Source: an uncultured Paracoccaceae bacterium (GTDB lineage: Bacteria > Pseudomonadota > Alphaproteobacteria > Rhodobacterales > Rhodobacteraceae). Taken from it: a DNA stretch of 64,000 nucleotides. The DNA lies in NCBI GenBank assembly GCA_947503175.1, contig CANNCO010000005.1, positions 1 to 64,000 of the forward strand. The letters run 5' to 3'. Shown piece after piece: positions 8,464 to 17,302 of the stretch. The position numbers and the translations under genes were made by a program. The notes beneath the pieces are model-generated. The model was not told the DNA's origin and did no database searches. It saw only the letters and a list, made by a program, of their open reading frames with translations. How positions within the stretch are numbered: the stretch's first letter is position 1; each line of letters begins with the position of its first letter.

Positions 8464-8940
8464 TTAGGCGGCGATCTTGTTGCAGGCGTTGCCGTAGCAG
8501 GTGCCAAGGACCTGGTCCCAGCCGGTCGTATATCCAGCGCAGGTCGTTTCCGCCGCTTGGCCCAGAACCTCGAAACCGGAATGGGTCAGGTCGACCCGGG
8601 TTCCGGCTTCGGTCTGGGTAAAGCGAATATCGACCAGCGTGGCCTCGTCCGGGGAGCGTCCGACAAACCATCGCATGGAGAAGTGTTCGCCGGGTTTCCA
8701 GCCGGTGATCGTGGCCCAGTCGGCCTCGGACCCATCCGGTTTGGTCTCGATCACGCGACCGCCCTCTTTCGGTTCAACGCGGACTTTCGGCGCCGTCCCA
8801 TCGCCAGCCGAGGCGGTGAGCGAGTGACTGTCCTTTGGCCACCATTGGTCGATGCCCTTGGTGAAAAGGTCGAAGGCCGTCATCCGGTCGAGGGGAACGG
8901 TGATGGTCTTGCGGATCGGGTCTGTAACTGTCTCAGTCAA
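8464..8940 (-). CDS. SRPBCC (AHSA1-like) domain protein
   Basis: 158 residues of a START-like fold: it opens IRKTITVPLDRMTAFDLFT, has the GTAPKVRVEPKEGGRV strand pair, and ends in the helix GWDQVLGTC. Such proteins bind small hydrophobic ligands or act as chaperone cofactors and are routinely encoded right after an ArsR regulator. I set the start at the TTG at 8940: AGGAGG lies 7 bases upstream, and the longer frame to 9111 runs through the regulator gene. The start overlaps the regulator's stop by 8 bases, so the two are translationally coupled. Confidence 0.85.
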   Translation of the reverse strand: MTETVTDPIRKTITVPLDRMTAFDLFTKGIDQWWPKDSHSLTASAGDGTAPKVRVEPKEGGRVIETKPDGSEADWATITGWKPGEHFSMRWFVGRSPDEATLVDIRFTQTEAGTRVDLTHSGFEVLGQAAETTCAGYTTGWDQVLGTCYGNACNKIAA

Positions 8941-9265
8941 AGGGTGTCCTCCTTGCCTGTTCCTTTGCGTGGGTTTCGGCGGCCCGGGCGTAAGCCGCGA
9001 GCGCATCGTCCCAGAGGGTATCGAGATAGCGGCGCAACGCACCCAGCCCGTCGGGGGACAGCCGGTAGATGCGGCGGGCGCCTTCGGCATGGGCCTCGAC
9101 CAGACCGGCATCGGAAAGAACGCGCAGATGCTGCGAGATCGCGGGGCGCGAGATCGGGAAGCGGCCCGCCAGGCTGCCCACCGGTTGGGGCGCGCCGCGC
9201 AGAACCTCGACGATTGCGCGGCGGGTCGGATCGGCCAATGCGGTCAGGGCAGATTCGTAAGTCAT
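8933..9265 (-). CDS. ArsR-family winged-helix transcriptional regulator
   Basis: 110 residues with the ArsR core: ALADPTRRAIVEVL at 8-21, recognition helix in SRPAISQHLRVLSDAGLV near 43-60, then the wing (GARRIYRLSP). No ELCVCDL-type metal-binding cysteines, so it is not a metal sensor of the classic type. It probably controls itself and the overlapping SRPBCC gene through the palindrome just upstream (9274-9289). Ligand unknown. Confidence 0.9.
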   Translation of the reverse strand: MTYESALTALADPTRRAIVEVLRGAPQPVGSLAGRFPISRPAISQHLRVLSDAGLVEAHAEGARRIYRLSPDGLGALRRYLDTLWDDALAAYARAAETHAKEQARRTPFD

Positions 9266-9289
9266 TTCTTACCGTAAGTTGGGACTTAC
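9257..9289. promoter_or_regulatory. probable ArsR-type operator
   Basis: A perfect inverted repeat GTAAGT-TGGG-ACTTAC occupies 9274-9289, 8 bases ahead of the regulator's ATG. A third half-site GTAAGT lies at 9257-9262, across the first codons. Binding here would block initiation of the regulator operon. The sequence symmetry is seen; its use as an operator is inferred. Confidence 0.6.
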
Positions 9290-9407
9290 ATTCCTGTCAA
9301 GGCTCACCTAGGATAACGAATTGGTGCCCTTGCAGCCCCCGGACCCCGGAACTAAGACTTGAGCAACATCTTCATGCGATAAGCAATTCAGACACAGGCG
9401 AGATCAG

Positions 9408-10037
9408 ATGCAGAACCCGGTTGAAACCTATATGAACCTTGTACCCATGGTCGTTGAGCAAACGAGCCGTGGCGAACGTGCCTACGACATCTTTTCGCGC
9501 CTTCTGAAAGAGCGGATCGTGTTCGTGAACGGGCCCGTCCATGACGGGATGAGCCAGCTTGTGGTGGCGCAGCTTCTGCACCTTGAGGCGGACAACCCGT
9601 CGAAAGAGATCAGCATGTATATCAACAGCCCCGGCGGCGTCGTGACCGCAGGCCTGTCGATCTATGACACGATGCAGTACATCCGCCCGAAGATTTCCAC
9701 GCTGGTCGTGGGGCAGGCGGCGTCGATGGGGTCGCTCCTGCTGACGGCAGGGGAAAAGAGCATGCGGTTCAGCCTGCCCAATTCGTCGATCATGGTGCAC
9801 CAGCCGTCGGGCGGCTATCAGGGTCAGGCGACCGACATCATGATTCACGCGCGTCATACCGAACGGCTGAAGCGGCGGCTGAATGAGATCTACGTGAAAC
9901 ACACCGGCCAGACCCTGAAGAAGGTCGAGGATGCGCTGGAGCGCGACAACTTCATGACACCGGAAGAGGCGAAAGACTGGGGTCTGATCGACGAGATCGT
10001 GGAAAATCGCGAAAAACCGGACGCCACCGAAGAGTGA
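9408..10037 (+). CDS. clpP: ATP-dependent Clp protease proteolytic subunit
   Basis: 209 residues, standard for ClpP. Catalytic triad visible: Ser106 in GQAASMGS, His131 in MVHQPSGG, Asp180 in ERDNFM. Forms a two-ring 14-mer chamber in the cytoplasm that degrades proteins fed in by ClpX or ClpA. The hydrophobic-pocket residues for docking the ATPase are in conserved context. Followed 117 bases later by clpX, the usual arrangement. Confidence 0.98.
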   Translation: MQNPVETYMNLVPMVVEQTSRGERAYDIFSRLLKERIVFVNGPVHDGMSQLVVAQLLHLEADNPSKEISMYINSPGGVVTAGLSIYDTMQYIRPKISTLVVGQAASMGSLLLTAGEKSMRFSLPNSSIMVHQPSGGYQGQATDIMIHARHTERLKRRLNEIYVKHTGQTLKKVEDALERDNFMTPEEAKDWGLIDEIVENREKPDATEE

Positions 10038-10088
10038 TAACCTTGCCCCAAATTCGACATTGTGCCCCGGTAACGACTGACTTAGGCT

Positions 10089-10104
10089 GATGCCATCTGG
10101 CATC
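10089..10104. promoter_or_regulatory. inverted repeat in the clpP-clpX gap
   Basis: GATGCCA-TC-TGGCATC is a perfect 7-bp inverted repeat with a 2-base spacer, 51 bases before clpX. It has no T-tract, so an operator or RNA processing element is more likely than a terminator. No known binding protein recognised. Confidence 0.35.
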
Positions 10105-10154
10105 GTCCGGAGGCAGAGCAGGTAACGGGCCGACAGGCCATTGAGGTTCGACAC

Positions 10155-11423
10155 ATGGCAAACTCATCCGGAAATGACAGCAAGAACACGCTTTATTGCT
10201 CATTTTGCGGGAAGTCGCAGCACGAGGTCCGCAAGCTGATTGCGGGCCCCACCGTGTTCATTTGCGATGAATGTGTCGAATTGTGCATGGATATCATCCG
10301 CGAAGAGACGAAGACCGCCGGTCTGAAGTCTTCGGACGGGGTACCGACGCCGAAAGAGATCTGCGACGTTCTTGACGACTATGTGATTGGCCAGTCAGTT
10401 GCGAAAAAGGTGCTCTCGGTCGCTGTCCACAACCACTACAAACGGTTGAACCACGCGGCGAAGTCCGGCGATATCGAGCTGCAGAAATCGAACATCCTGC
10501 TGATCGGTCCGACGGGCTGTGGCAAAACGCTTCTGGCGCAGACGCTGGCGCGAATTCTGGATGTGCCCTTCACGATGGCCGACGCGACCACCCTGACCGA
10601 AGCCGGTTACGTGGGCGAGGATGTCGAGAACATCATTCTGAAGCTGTTGCAGGCTTCGGAATACAATGTCGAGCGCGCGCAACGCGGCATCGTCTATATC
10701 GACGAGGTCGACAAGATCACCCGCAAATCCGACAACCCGTCGATCACTCGCGATGTATCGGGCGAGGGCGTGCAGCAGGCGCTTTTGAAGATCATGGAAG
10801 GCACGGTTGCATCGGTCCCGCCGCAGGGTGGCCGCAAGCACCCGCAGCAGGAGTTCCTGCAGGTGGACACGACGAACATCCTGTTCATCTGCGGCGGTGC
10901 GTTTGCCGGTCTCGAAAAAATCATCGCGCAGCGCGGTAAGGGCAGCGCCATGGGTTTCGGTGCCGATGTGCGGAACAATGACGATCGCGGCGTGGGCGAG
11001 ATGTTCGGCGAACTCGAGCCGGAAGACCTCTTGAAATTCGGGCTGATCCCGGAGTTCGTGGGCCGTCTGCCGGTTATCGCGACGCTTGAGGATCTGGACG
11101 AAGATGCGCTGGTGACGATCCTGACCAGCCCCAAGAATGCTTTGGTCAAACAGTATCAGCGTCTGTTCGAGTTGGAAGATACCAACCTGTCCTTTACCGA
11201 AGATGCGCTGACGGCCATCGCCAAGCGCGCGATCGAGCGGAAGACCGGCGCACGGGGCCTGAGGTCGATCATGGAGGACATCCTGCTGGATACGATGTTC
11301 GACCTGCCGGGTATGGATAGTGTCGAGGAAGTCGTGGTCAACGAAGAAGCCGTCAATTCCGACGCGGCACCGCTGATGATCCATTCCGACGAAGGCAAGA
11401 AGGCACCGGCCAGCGCGGGCTGA
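10155..11423 (+). CDS. clpX: ATP-dependent Clp protease ATP-binding subunit
   Basis: 422 residues, full length for ClpX, the AAA+ unfoldase that feeds ClpP. N-terminal zinc-binding domain with four Cys (15, 18, 37, 40: CSFC and CDEC). Walker A GPTGCGKT near 118-125, Walker B YIDEVDKI, the pore-loop GYVGEDVE, and the ClpP-docking loop region ([10 protein letters not shown]) are present, as is the C-terminal sensor [10 protein letters not shown]. Confidence 0.98.
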   Translation: MANSSGNDSKNTLYCSFCGKSQHEVRKLIAGPTVFICDECVELCMDIIREETKTAGLKSSDGVPTPKEICDVLDDYVIGQSVAKKVLSVAVHNHYKRLNHAAKSGDIELQKSNILLIGPTGCGKTLLAQTLARILDVPFTMADATTLTEAGYVGEDVENIILKLLQASEYNVERAQRGIVYIDEVDKITRKSDNPSITRDVSGEGVQQALLKIMEGTVASVPPQGGRKHPQQEFLQVDTTNILFICGGAFAGLEKIIAQRGKGSAMGFGADVRNNDDRGVGEMFGELEPEDLLKFGLIPEFVGRLPVIATLEDLDEDALVTILTSPKNALVKQYQRLFELEDTNLSFTEDALTAIAKRAIERKTGARGLRSIMEDILLDTMFDLPGMDSVEEVVVNEEAVNSDAAPLMIHSDEGKKAPASAG

Positions 11424-11427
11424 TTCC

Positions 11428-11808
11428 ATGCGAAAACTGATTTCAACCGGGTCGCCTTTTGAGGTGTCCATTGGCTATTCCCGCGCCATCGTCTGCGATG
11501 GGTGGGTCTTTGTCGCAGGCACGACAGGCTATGACTACGCGACAATGACGATGCCCGCGAATGTTGCGGACCAGTGCCGGAATGCTCTGATGACGATCGA
11601 GGCGGCCCTGGCGGAAGCGGGTGCCGGAATGGCGGATGTGACACGGGTCCGCTACATCCTGCCGGACCCCGGGGATTGGCCGGAGTGCTGGCCTGTGACA
11701 TCGGTGGTCTTTGGCAATATCCGCCCGGCGGCCACGATGATTTCCGCCGGTTTGCAGGAGCCCGAGATGAAGATAGAAATCGAGGTGACGGCCCGGCTAC
11801 CGGGTTGA
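11428..11808 (+). CDS. RidA/YjgF-family protein
   Basis: 126 residues with the RidA fold. The conserved Arg that binds the carboxylate of imine substrates lies in IRPAATM (near residue 103), and the family ending EPEMKIEIEVTA is intact. RidA proteins hydrolyse reactive enamines/imines released by PLP enzymes; more distant subfamilies have other roles. It starts 4 bases after clpX and may be cotranscribed with it. Confidence 0.88.
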   Translation: MRKLISTGSPFEVSIGYSRAIVCDGWVFVAGTTGYDYATMTMPANVADQCRNALMTIEAALAEAGAGMADVTRVRYILPDPGDWPECWPVTSVVFGNIRPAATMISAGLQEPEMKIEIEVTARLPG

Positions 11809-11811
11809 ATC

Positions 11812-11825
11812 TTGATGCGCATCAA
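11812..11825. promoter_or_regulatory. FNR-type box (TTGAT-N4-ATCAA)
   Basis: TTGATGCGCATCAA is a perfect match to the FNR/FnrL consensus and lies inside a 16-bp palindrome (11811-11826). It is about 55 bases before the YdcH-like gene and just past the RidA-like stop. FnrL activates genes under low oxygen in Rhodobacteraceae; other CRP/FNR-family proteins bind similar sites. Confidence 0.65.
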
Positions 11826-11879
11826 GGCAGTGGGTGCCGGTCACTGCAAAAGTTGAGAAAACCAATACGGAGGAACCCC

Positions 11880-12122
11880 ATGTCTCATACGCCGCATGAA
11901 TTGGCTGCCGATTTTCCGGAACATGCCGACCGCATTCATGAACTGAAAGAAACGGACGCGCATTTCAGCAAACTGATGGACGAGTATCACGCGTTGAACC
12001 GTGACGTGCACCGTGCTGAGACGCTCGTCGAACCGATCAGTCCCGATGCCGAGACCGAGATGCGCAAGCGGCGCGGTGTGCTGAAGGATGAGTTGTATCG
12101 TCTTCTGACCGCTGACGCCTAA
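11880..12122 (+). CDS. YdcH/DUF465 family small protein
   Basis: 80 residues, highly charged and helical (HELKETDAHFSKLMDEYHALNRDVHR), the DUF465 signature. Function unknown. GGAGG stands 5 bases before the ATG. The FNR-type box upstream suggests oxygen-linked expression. The end overlaps the convergent pccR gene by 4 bases. Confidence 0.88.
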   Translation: MSHTPHELAADFPEHADRIHELKETDAHFSKLMDEYHALNRDVHRAETLVEPISPDAETEMRKRRGVLKDELYRLLTADA

Positions 12123-13510
12123 TCTCCGATATCGTAGGGCAGGACCCCACGCTGGTTGGGGTCCACCGACAATGTCCGTTCCAAGGGCGGTATAGACCGC
12201 TGGTGACAGTCGCGCCGTTCGCAGATCCGGCAGGAGATGCCAATCGGCTGAAAGGCTTGGGCACGGCCGGTATCCATGTCATCGGCATAGACCATCGCGG
12301 GCGCGTGCGTCACCTCGCAGCCAAGCGCGATCGCATAGCGGCGCACAGGTGCATCGAACCGACCGGCGGGCTTTGAGACATCACGGGCGAGACAGAGATA
12401 GCGAATTCCATCGGGCGTTTCCGCCAGTTGGCGCAGGAACCGGCCCGGCGTTTCAAAGGCACGGTGAACGTTCCAGAGCGGACAGGCCCCGCCGAACCGT
12501 GCGAATTGCAGCCGGGTCGCAGAATGGCGTTTGGTAATGGTGCCCGCCTGGTCGACCCTGACGAAAAAGAACGGGATGCCCTTGGCGCCCGGACGTTGCA
12601 GCGTCGAGAGACGATGCGCCACCTGTTCTATCGAGGCACCGAAGCGCAAGGCGAGGGCTTCGAGATCGTGACGCAGATCGCGAGCGGCTGCGAGAAACTC
12701 CCCATAAGGTAAAAGTGCTGCCCCCGCGAAATAGTTTGCCATGCCGATCTTGGCGATGGCACGGGCTTCGGGTGTGCTGAAACGCGCCAGATCGAGCGTC
12801 GCTTCGAGCAGGTCGTCATGGGTCAGAAGCGCAAGCTGATGCAGGATCTGGAACCTGCGGGTCGGCGGATCCGCCCCCTGATCGAGGGTCAGCGTGCGCG
12901 TTTCGGTCTCGAAACTGCGGAGCTTTTTGCCGCTGCCCAGTTTAAGGGTGACGCCGAAATCCGGTAGCTTCGCTTCAAGCGCGGCATCGCTTCCCAGTTC
13001 CCGCGCAAAGCGTTCAGCGGCCCGGTCCACCGGGTCTATGTAGTTGTCGCAATAGTGGAAGAAGTCGCGCACCTCCTCCCAGGACGAGAGAACCGGCCGG
13101 TCGTCGGCACGTCCCAGCGCCTCGTCAAGCGAGGCCAGACGTTCCTGGTTTTGGCGATAGGCGCGATGAAGCGCCAGAACCGCGCGGGCAAATCCGGGCG
13201 CGTTCGAGGCGACAAGGCGGAGATCGGACAGCGCAGGCGCCGTGTCTGCAAAGATCGGATCGGCCAAAGCTTCGCGCATATCGGTGACCAGCCGTTCGGC
13301 ATCGCCCGCAGCCAGTTCGGTGACATCGAAACCGAACTCGGACGCCAGCGCCAGAACCACGGTGGTCGAGACCGGGCGGTGGTTGTTTTCCATCTGGTTC
13401 AGGTAGGGGAGCGAAACACCGAGCTTGGCGGCGAACTCTTTCTGTGTCAGGCCAAGCCGTTGGCGTGTTTCGCGGAGTTTCGCACCGGCATAGAGTTTCT
13501 GCGGGGTCAT
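12119..13510 (-). CDS. pccR: short-chain fatty acyl-CoA regulator, PccR-like (XRE HTH)
   Basis: 463 residues from the ATG at 13510, with GGAG 6 bases upstream (a longer frame to 13546 lacks support). Residues 8-62 are an XRE helix-turn-helix (LRETRQRLGLTQKEFAAKLG). The middle carries an IrrE/ImmA-like segment (LTLDQGADPPTRRFQILHQLA) and the C-terminal domain has clustered Cys (CEVTHAPA, CRICERRDC). This is the ScfR family that senses short acyl-CoAs; PccR of Rhodobacter sphaeroides controls propionyl-CoA carboxylase genes. The neighbouring pccB and pccA genes and TTTGCAA elements agree with that job. No other specificity can be excluded by sequence alone. Confidence 0.87.
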   Translation of the reverse strand: MTPQKLYAGAKLRETRQRLGLTQKEFAAKLGVSLPYLNQMENNHRPVSTTVVLALASEFGFDVTELAAGDAERLVTDMREALADPIFADTAPALSDLRLVASNAPGFARAVLALHRAYRQNQERLASLDEALGRADDRPVLSSWEEVRDFFHYCDNYIDPVDRAAERFARELGSDAALEAKLPDFGVTLKLGSGKKLRSFETETRTLTLDQGADPPTRRFQILHQLALLTHDDLLEATLDLARFSTPEARAIAKIGMANYFAGAALLPYGEFLAAARDLRHDLEALALRFGASIEQVAHRLSTLQRPGAKGIPFFFVRVDQAGTITKRHSATRLQFARFGGACPLWNVHRAFETPGRFLRQLAETPDGIRYLCLARDVSKPAGRFDAPVRRYAIALGCEVTHAPAMVYADDMDTGRAQAFQPIGISCRICERRDCHQRSIPPLERTLSVDPNQRGVLPYDIGD

Positions 13511-13518
13511 GGCGGCTC

Positions 13519-13548
13519 CTTTGCAAAGCCGTATTAGCAGGTGCAAAT
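13519..13548. promoter_or_regulatory. candidate PccR autoregulatory site
   Basis: CTTTGCAAAG (13519-13528) is a perfect 10-bp palindrome right before the pccR Shine-Dalgarno, with a second partial copy, GTGCAAAT, at 13541-13548. The core TTTGCAAA is the element reported, as I recall, for R. sphaeroides PccR sites. Its place suggests self-control. Confidence 0.6.
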
Positions 13549-13561
13549 CCCGCGCCGCAAG

Positions 13562-14779
13562 TCAGCCGCGTACGATCGCCCGTTCCCGCCGGATGACATA
13601 GGCGATAGCCACCATGCTGATCGCGCTAGAGACCAGCATGGTCCAGATCAGCGGAGCGGCGCCCGAGCCGGGGACAAGGATCGCGGCGGCAAAGGCCGAA
13701 AGCGCGGCCCCGCCGGCAAGCATGATCGCGCCGCCAAGCCCGCTCGCCGTTCCCGCAAGATGGGGTCGCACCGAGAGCATGCCTGCGGTGGCGTTTGGCA
13801 TGCACATCCCGTTCCCGATCCCAACGAAAGCCATGAAGCCGAAGAACACCCAGGGCGACGTCATGCCGAAGCTGTTAAGGGCGAGCGACACCGCAAGACC
13901 GGTGGTGCCTATCAGAGTGCCGGCCATGATCATCGGGTTGATGCCGACCCGAACGGACAGTTTTCCGGAGATGCCATTGCCGAGCATGTAACCAAGCGCG
14001 GGCAGACCGAAAAACAGACCGAGCGTTCCGGGTGACAGGCCATAGACTTCAGCACCCACGTAAGGCGCGCCGCCCAGATAGGCGAAAAATGCCCCCGACG
14101 CGAAAGCGGAGGCGGCGCAATATCCCCAGAAACGGCGCGCGGTCAGAAGTTCGGGGTATTCGCGGAGTTGTTCGCGGAAGCTGGCGGAGCGGTTCAACGC
14201 GGTTTCGCCGAAGTCGCGCCAGACCAGCCAGAGTGTGCCGAAGCCGAGGATCAGAAGCATCCAGAAATTCGCATGCCAACTGAACCATTCCTCAAGAGCG
14301 CCGCCGATTGCCGGGCCGATCATCGGGACGAGGGCCATTCCCATGGTGACGTAGCCGATCATCGACGCGGCCTCGTCCTGCGAAACCATATCGCGGACGG
14401 CGGCGCGGGAAAGAACAAGCCCGGTGATGACCGAGGCCTGAAGAATGCGAAACGCGAGAAACACTTCGATCGTGGCGGCAAGAACGCATCCAAGTGTTGC
14501 GGCAAGGAAGACGACAATGCCGGCGATGATTACGGGACGGCGGCCGTACCGGTCCGAGATCGGGCCGACAAAGACCTGTATCAGCGCGTTTGCCGCCAGA
14601 TAAACTGTGACCGACAGCTGAACGAGGCGGTAATCGGCGTCGAAATACGCGGCCATCGAAGGAAGTGATGGCAGAAAGACCGTCATGCTGAGCGCCGAAA
14701 GCCCTGCAAGCAGGATGAGTGTCGAGATATGCGGGGGTGTTGTCCGGTCCAGAAAGCGGACGGTAGGCGCAGTATTCAT
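13562..14779 (-). CDS. MFS transporter, Bcr/CflA drug-resistance type
   Basis: 405 residues with about 12 membrane helices. The loop 2-3 motif VGPISDRYGRRPVII and the motif-C-like stretch PMIGPAIGG in helix 5 identify a drug:proton antiporter of the Bcr/CflA group. Likely an exporter; substrate unknown. It lies between pccR (13510, same strand) and the pccB promoter, and shares the intergenic region that holds the TTTGCAA repeats, so it may be under PccR control. Confidence 0.9.
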   Translation of the reverse strand: MNTAPTVRFLDRTTPPHISTLILLAGLSALSMTVFLPSLPSMAAYFDADYRLVQLSVTVYLAANALIQVFVGPISDRYGRRPVIIAGIVVFLAATLGCVLAATIEVFLAFRILQASVITGLVLSRAAVRDMVSQDEAASMIGYVTMGMALVPMIGPAIGGALEEWFSWHANFWMLLILGFGTLWLVWRDFGETALNRSASFREQLREYPELLTARRFWGYCAASAFASGAFFAYLGGAPYVGAEVYGLSPGTLGLFFGLPALGYMLGNGISGKLSVRVGINPMIMAGTLIGTTGLAVSLALNSFGMTSPWVFFGFMAFVGIGNGMCMPNATAGMLSVRPHLAGTASGLGGAIMLAGGAALSAFAAAILVPGSGAAPLIWTMLVSSAISMVAIAYVIRRERAIVRG

Positions 14780-14843
14780 GGGGTTGGCCTATGCCCATGA
14801 TCCGGTGGAGTCCAGAGCGGAGGCTCGTGTCGAAGTTCGCAGA

Positions 14844-14892
14844 TTTGCAATTATGCGCAGAGAGTTTCCATAATATTTGCAAATTTGCGCAA
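14844..14892. promoter_or_regulatory. candidate PccR operator, two direct copies
   Basis: Two 16-bp elements of the form TTTGCAA-N3-TGCGCA stand at 14844-14859 and 14876-14891 with 14 of 16 bases equal and 32 bases apart, about three helical turns. The second contains TTTGCAAA and the palindrome TTGCGCAA. They are midway between the divergent MFS (start 14779) and pccB (start 14956) genes. Confidence 0.65.
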
Positions 14893-14955
14893 TTTCCCTT
14901 CCGACCCGCCGCGCGGTCAGATAGCTAGAACGGCAATCCTGCAGGGAGGGAGCCT

Positions 14956-16488
14956 ATGACCGAAATTCTGAGAGAGCTGGAACGGCGACGTGACGGGGCA
15001 CGGGCCGGTGGCGGCGAGCGTCGCGTGGCAGCTCAGCATTCCAAGGGCAAGCTGACGGCGCGCGAACGGATCGAAGTGCTGCTCGACGAGGGGTCTTTCG
15101 AAGAATACGACATGTTCGTCACCCACCGTGCCACTGATTTCGGAATGGCCGAAACGCGCCATCCGGGCGATGGGGTGGTGACCGGCTGGGGCACAATCAA
15201 TGGCCGCATGGTCTATGTGTTCAGCCAGGATTTCACGGTTCTCGGTGGGTCGGTCAGTGAAACCCACGCGGCCAAGATCTGCAAGATCATGGATATGGCG
15301 ATGCAGAATGGCGCGCCCGTGATCGGCATCAACGATTCAGGTGGCGCGCGTATTCAGGAGGGTGTCGGCAGTCTGGCGGCCTATGGCGAGGTGTTTCAGC
15401 GCAATATCGAAGCCTCGGGCGTGGTGCCGCAGATCAGCGTGATCATGGGGCCCTGTGCCGGGGGCGCGGTTTACAGCCCCGCCATGACCGATTTCATCTT
15501 CATGGTGAAGGATTCCTCTTACATGTTCGTCACTGGCCCGGACGTGGTGAAGACGGTGACGAATGAGCATGTGACGGCGGAAGAGCTGGGCGGTGCGACG
15601 ACACATACCCGAAAGTCTTCCGTTGCGGATATGGCCTTTGAGAACGATATCGAGGCGCTGATGGAAGTGCGCCGCCTGGTGGACTTCCTGCCGCAATCGA
15701 ACCGGGACGCGCCTCCGGTGCGCCCGTTCTTCGACGATCCGGAGCGTATCGAGGGCAGCCTCGATACGCTGGTCCCGTCCAATCCCAACATGCCCTATGA
15801 CATGAAGGAGTTGATCCTGAAGGTCGCGGATGAGGGCGATTTCTTTGAAATTCAGGAGGACTTCGCCGGTAACATCCTGACGGGGTTCATCAGGCTTGAA
15901 GGTTCGACCGTTGGAGTTGTGGCCAACCAGCCGATGGTTCTTGCCGGTGTTCTGGACATTGATAGCGCGCGAAAGGCCGCGCGGTTCGTCCGGTTCTGCG
16001 ACGCGTTCGAGATTCCGATCCTGACCTTTGTGGATGTTCCGGGCTTTCTTCCGGGCACAGGCCAGGAATATGGCGGGGTGATCAAGCATGGGGCCAAGCT
16101 TTTGTTTGCCTATGGCGAGGCGACAGTGCCGAAGGTGACGGTGATCACGCGCAAGGCCTATGGCGGTGCTTACGTCGTGATGTCATCGAAACACCTGCGC
16201 TCGGACATCAACTATGCCTGGCCCACGGCAGAGATTGCGGTGATGGGGGCGAAGGGGGCGACAGAAATCCTCTACCGCTCGGAACTCGACGATCCCGAAA
16301 AGATCGCGAGCCGCACGAAGGAGTATGAGGACAATTTCGCTAACCCCTTCAAGGCCGCTGAGCGGGGGTTCATCGACGAAGTGATTCAGCCCCGGTCGAC
16401 GCGGCGCCGGGTTGCCCGGGCCTTTGCTGCCCTCAAACGCAAGAAACGGCAGATGCCGTGGAAAAAGCACGACAATATCCCGCTATGA
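14956..16488 (+). CDS. pccB: propionyl-CoA carboxylase beta subunit (carboxyltransferase)
   Basis: 510 residues, the family length. Carries out transfer of CO2 from biotin to propionyl-CoA, forming methylmalonyl-CoA with PccA. Landmarks: [15 protein letters not shown] near 38-52, the oxyanion-hole glycines in [12 protein letters not shown] and [11 protein letters not shown], and the C-domain [10 protein letters not shown] and [19 protein letters not shown] precedes the ATG. Regulated probably by PccR via the tandem sites upstream. Separated from pccA by three small genes. Confidence 0.96.
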   Translation: MTEILRELERRRDGARAGGGERRVAAQHSKGKLTARERIEVLLDEGSFEEYDMFVTHRATDFGMAETRHPGDGVVTGWGTINGRMVYVFSQDFTVLGGSVSETHAAKICKIMDMAMQNGAPVIGINDSGGARIQEGVGSLAAYGEVFQRNIEASGVVPQISVIMGPCAGGAVYSPAMTDFIFMVKDSSYMFVTGPDVVKTVTNEHVTAEELGGATTHTRKSSVADMAFENDIEALMEVRRLVDFLPQSNRDAPPVRPFFDDPERIEGSLDTLVPSNPNMPYDMKELILKVADEGDFFEIQEDFAGNILTGFIRLEGSTVGVVANQPMVLAGVLDIDSARKAARFVRFCDAFEIPILTFVDVPGFLPGTGQEYGGVIKHGAKLLFAYGEATVPKVTVITRKAYGGAYVVMSSKHLRSDINYAWPTAEIAVMGAKGATEILYRSELDDPEKIASRTKEYEDNFANPFKAAERGFIDEVIQPRSTRRRVARAFAALKRKKRQMPWKKHDNIPL

Positions 16489-16686
16489 TCCCTGGCGTCG
16501 CATATCTGTTACATGCGCGCGAATCAGGTGGGTTTCGCGGTTCGGTGCGTGCCGCGAAGGTCATTTTTGACCACAACCGTGGCATTCTGGTTTCATATGG
16601 GCTGCAATTCGCGCATTGTGAACTCTTCGATTGGCGCTTGGATAACAATTTGTCTAGGGTCTTTCGTGGGTTGACACGAACCCATA

Positions 16687-16698
16687 CCTCGATCGAGG
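16687..16698. repeat. 12-bp perfect palindrome in the pccB-lipoprotein gap
   Basis: CCTCGATCGAGG sits in the 265-base gap 16489-16753, about 55 bases before the small lipoprotein gene. The same gap has short hairpins GGTCA-TTTT-TGACC (near 16559-16572) and TTCGTG-GGTTGA-CACGAA (near 16664-16681). A regulator site or a structured leader are both possible; nothing decisive is visible. Confidence 0.3.
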
Positions 16699-16753
16699 GA
16701 CAGTTCACCGCTTCCATGCGGGCCACTGTCCGACAATTGAACAGGAGACTGAG

Positions 16754-16882
16754 ATGTCGAAGAGCATCAAAGCGATCCTTGCCGTTGGCCTGTTTGCCCT
16801 TGTGGCAGCGTGCGCTCAGCAAGAAGAAGTTGTTGTCATCGAAGAGCCGGTTATGGCCGAGCCGATGTCGAGCAAGTTCTAA
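16754..16882 (+). CDS. tiny lipoprotein (42 residues)
   Basis: Start ATG at 16754 with CAGGAG 6-10 bases upstream. The peptide has a Lys-containing N-terminus (MSKSIK), a hydrophobic core and a lipobox LVAAC, so it should be processed to a lipid-anchored peptide of about 23 residues, CAQQEEVVVIEEPVMAEPMS and a short end. The mature part is acidic. Entericidin-like in size, but not clearly of that family. Its position between pccB and pccA suggests joint transcription; function unknown. Easily missed by length filters. Confidence 0.7.
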   Translation: MSKSIKAILAVGLFALVAACAQQEEVVVIEEPVMAEPMSSKF

Positions 16883-16890
16883 AGACTATC

Positions 16891-16916
16891 CCGGGCGGGC
16901 GCTTGCGCCCGTCCGG
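16891..16916. terminator. strong hairpin after the tiny lipoprotein gene
   Basis: CCGGGCGGGCGC pairs with GCGCCCGTCCGG over 12 bp with one G-T pair. There is no T-tract, so it is more likely a processing or stabilising hairpin than an intrinsic terminator. Confidence 0.45.
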
Positions 16917-16951
16917 ATCTACATGGCCCCTCGTGCTGTCGGGGTGCGGCC

Positions 16952-17302
16952 ATGATCAAGCATCGCGGCTTTCCCGGGCGGCTTCCCGGAACAGACTTTC
17001 AGTTCACGATTCGACGCGCCAATCCGCGTGGTGTTACACCTATCGTGCGCCGTGAACGGCATGCAGATCGCAAACCTGCCGACCGGCGGGCGGACGCAGG
17101 ATTCGTTGCGGCCCTGTGGCAAGCCTTTGGCGATACCCCCTTTGAGCGCGGCAATCTGGATGCCGGCCGATTGTCCTGGCTGTTCGGCCGTGAAGTGGTT
17201 CCGGCCGAGGACCCGTTCGATGCAGAGAGCTACGAGGCGTTGCTGCGGCTGGATGTCGAAACAGCGCGCCAATCTTTCCCCGATGCTTTGCCCGAGGATT
17301 GA
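16952..17302 (+). CDS. hypothetical protein in the pcc cluster
   Basis: 116 residues, soluble, Arg-rich first half (RRANPRGVTPIVRRERHADR) and an acidic, helical second half (FVAALWQAFGDTPFERGNLD; FDAESYEALLRLD). No signal peptide or membrane segment. I do not recognise a family. No strong Shine-Dalgarno is seen before the ATG. Placement between pccB and pccA suggests a link to the carboxylase, but this is inference. Confidence 0.6.
   Translation: MIKHRGFPGRLPGTDFQFTIRRANPRGVTPIVRRERHADRKPADRRADAGFVAALWQAFGDTPFERGNLDAGRLSWLFGREVVPAEDPFDAESYEALLRLDVETARQSFPDALPED

Noticed and set aside
8395-9435. Plus-strand 346-residue open frame
   Set aside because: It is antisense to the SRPBCC and ArsR genes, which have clear motifs and signals.
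16458-16955. Plus-strand 165-residue open frame after pccB
   Set aside because: It overlaps the end of pccB and the tiny lipoprotein gene in another frame and has no Shine-Dalgarno or family likeness.
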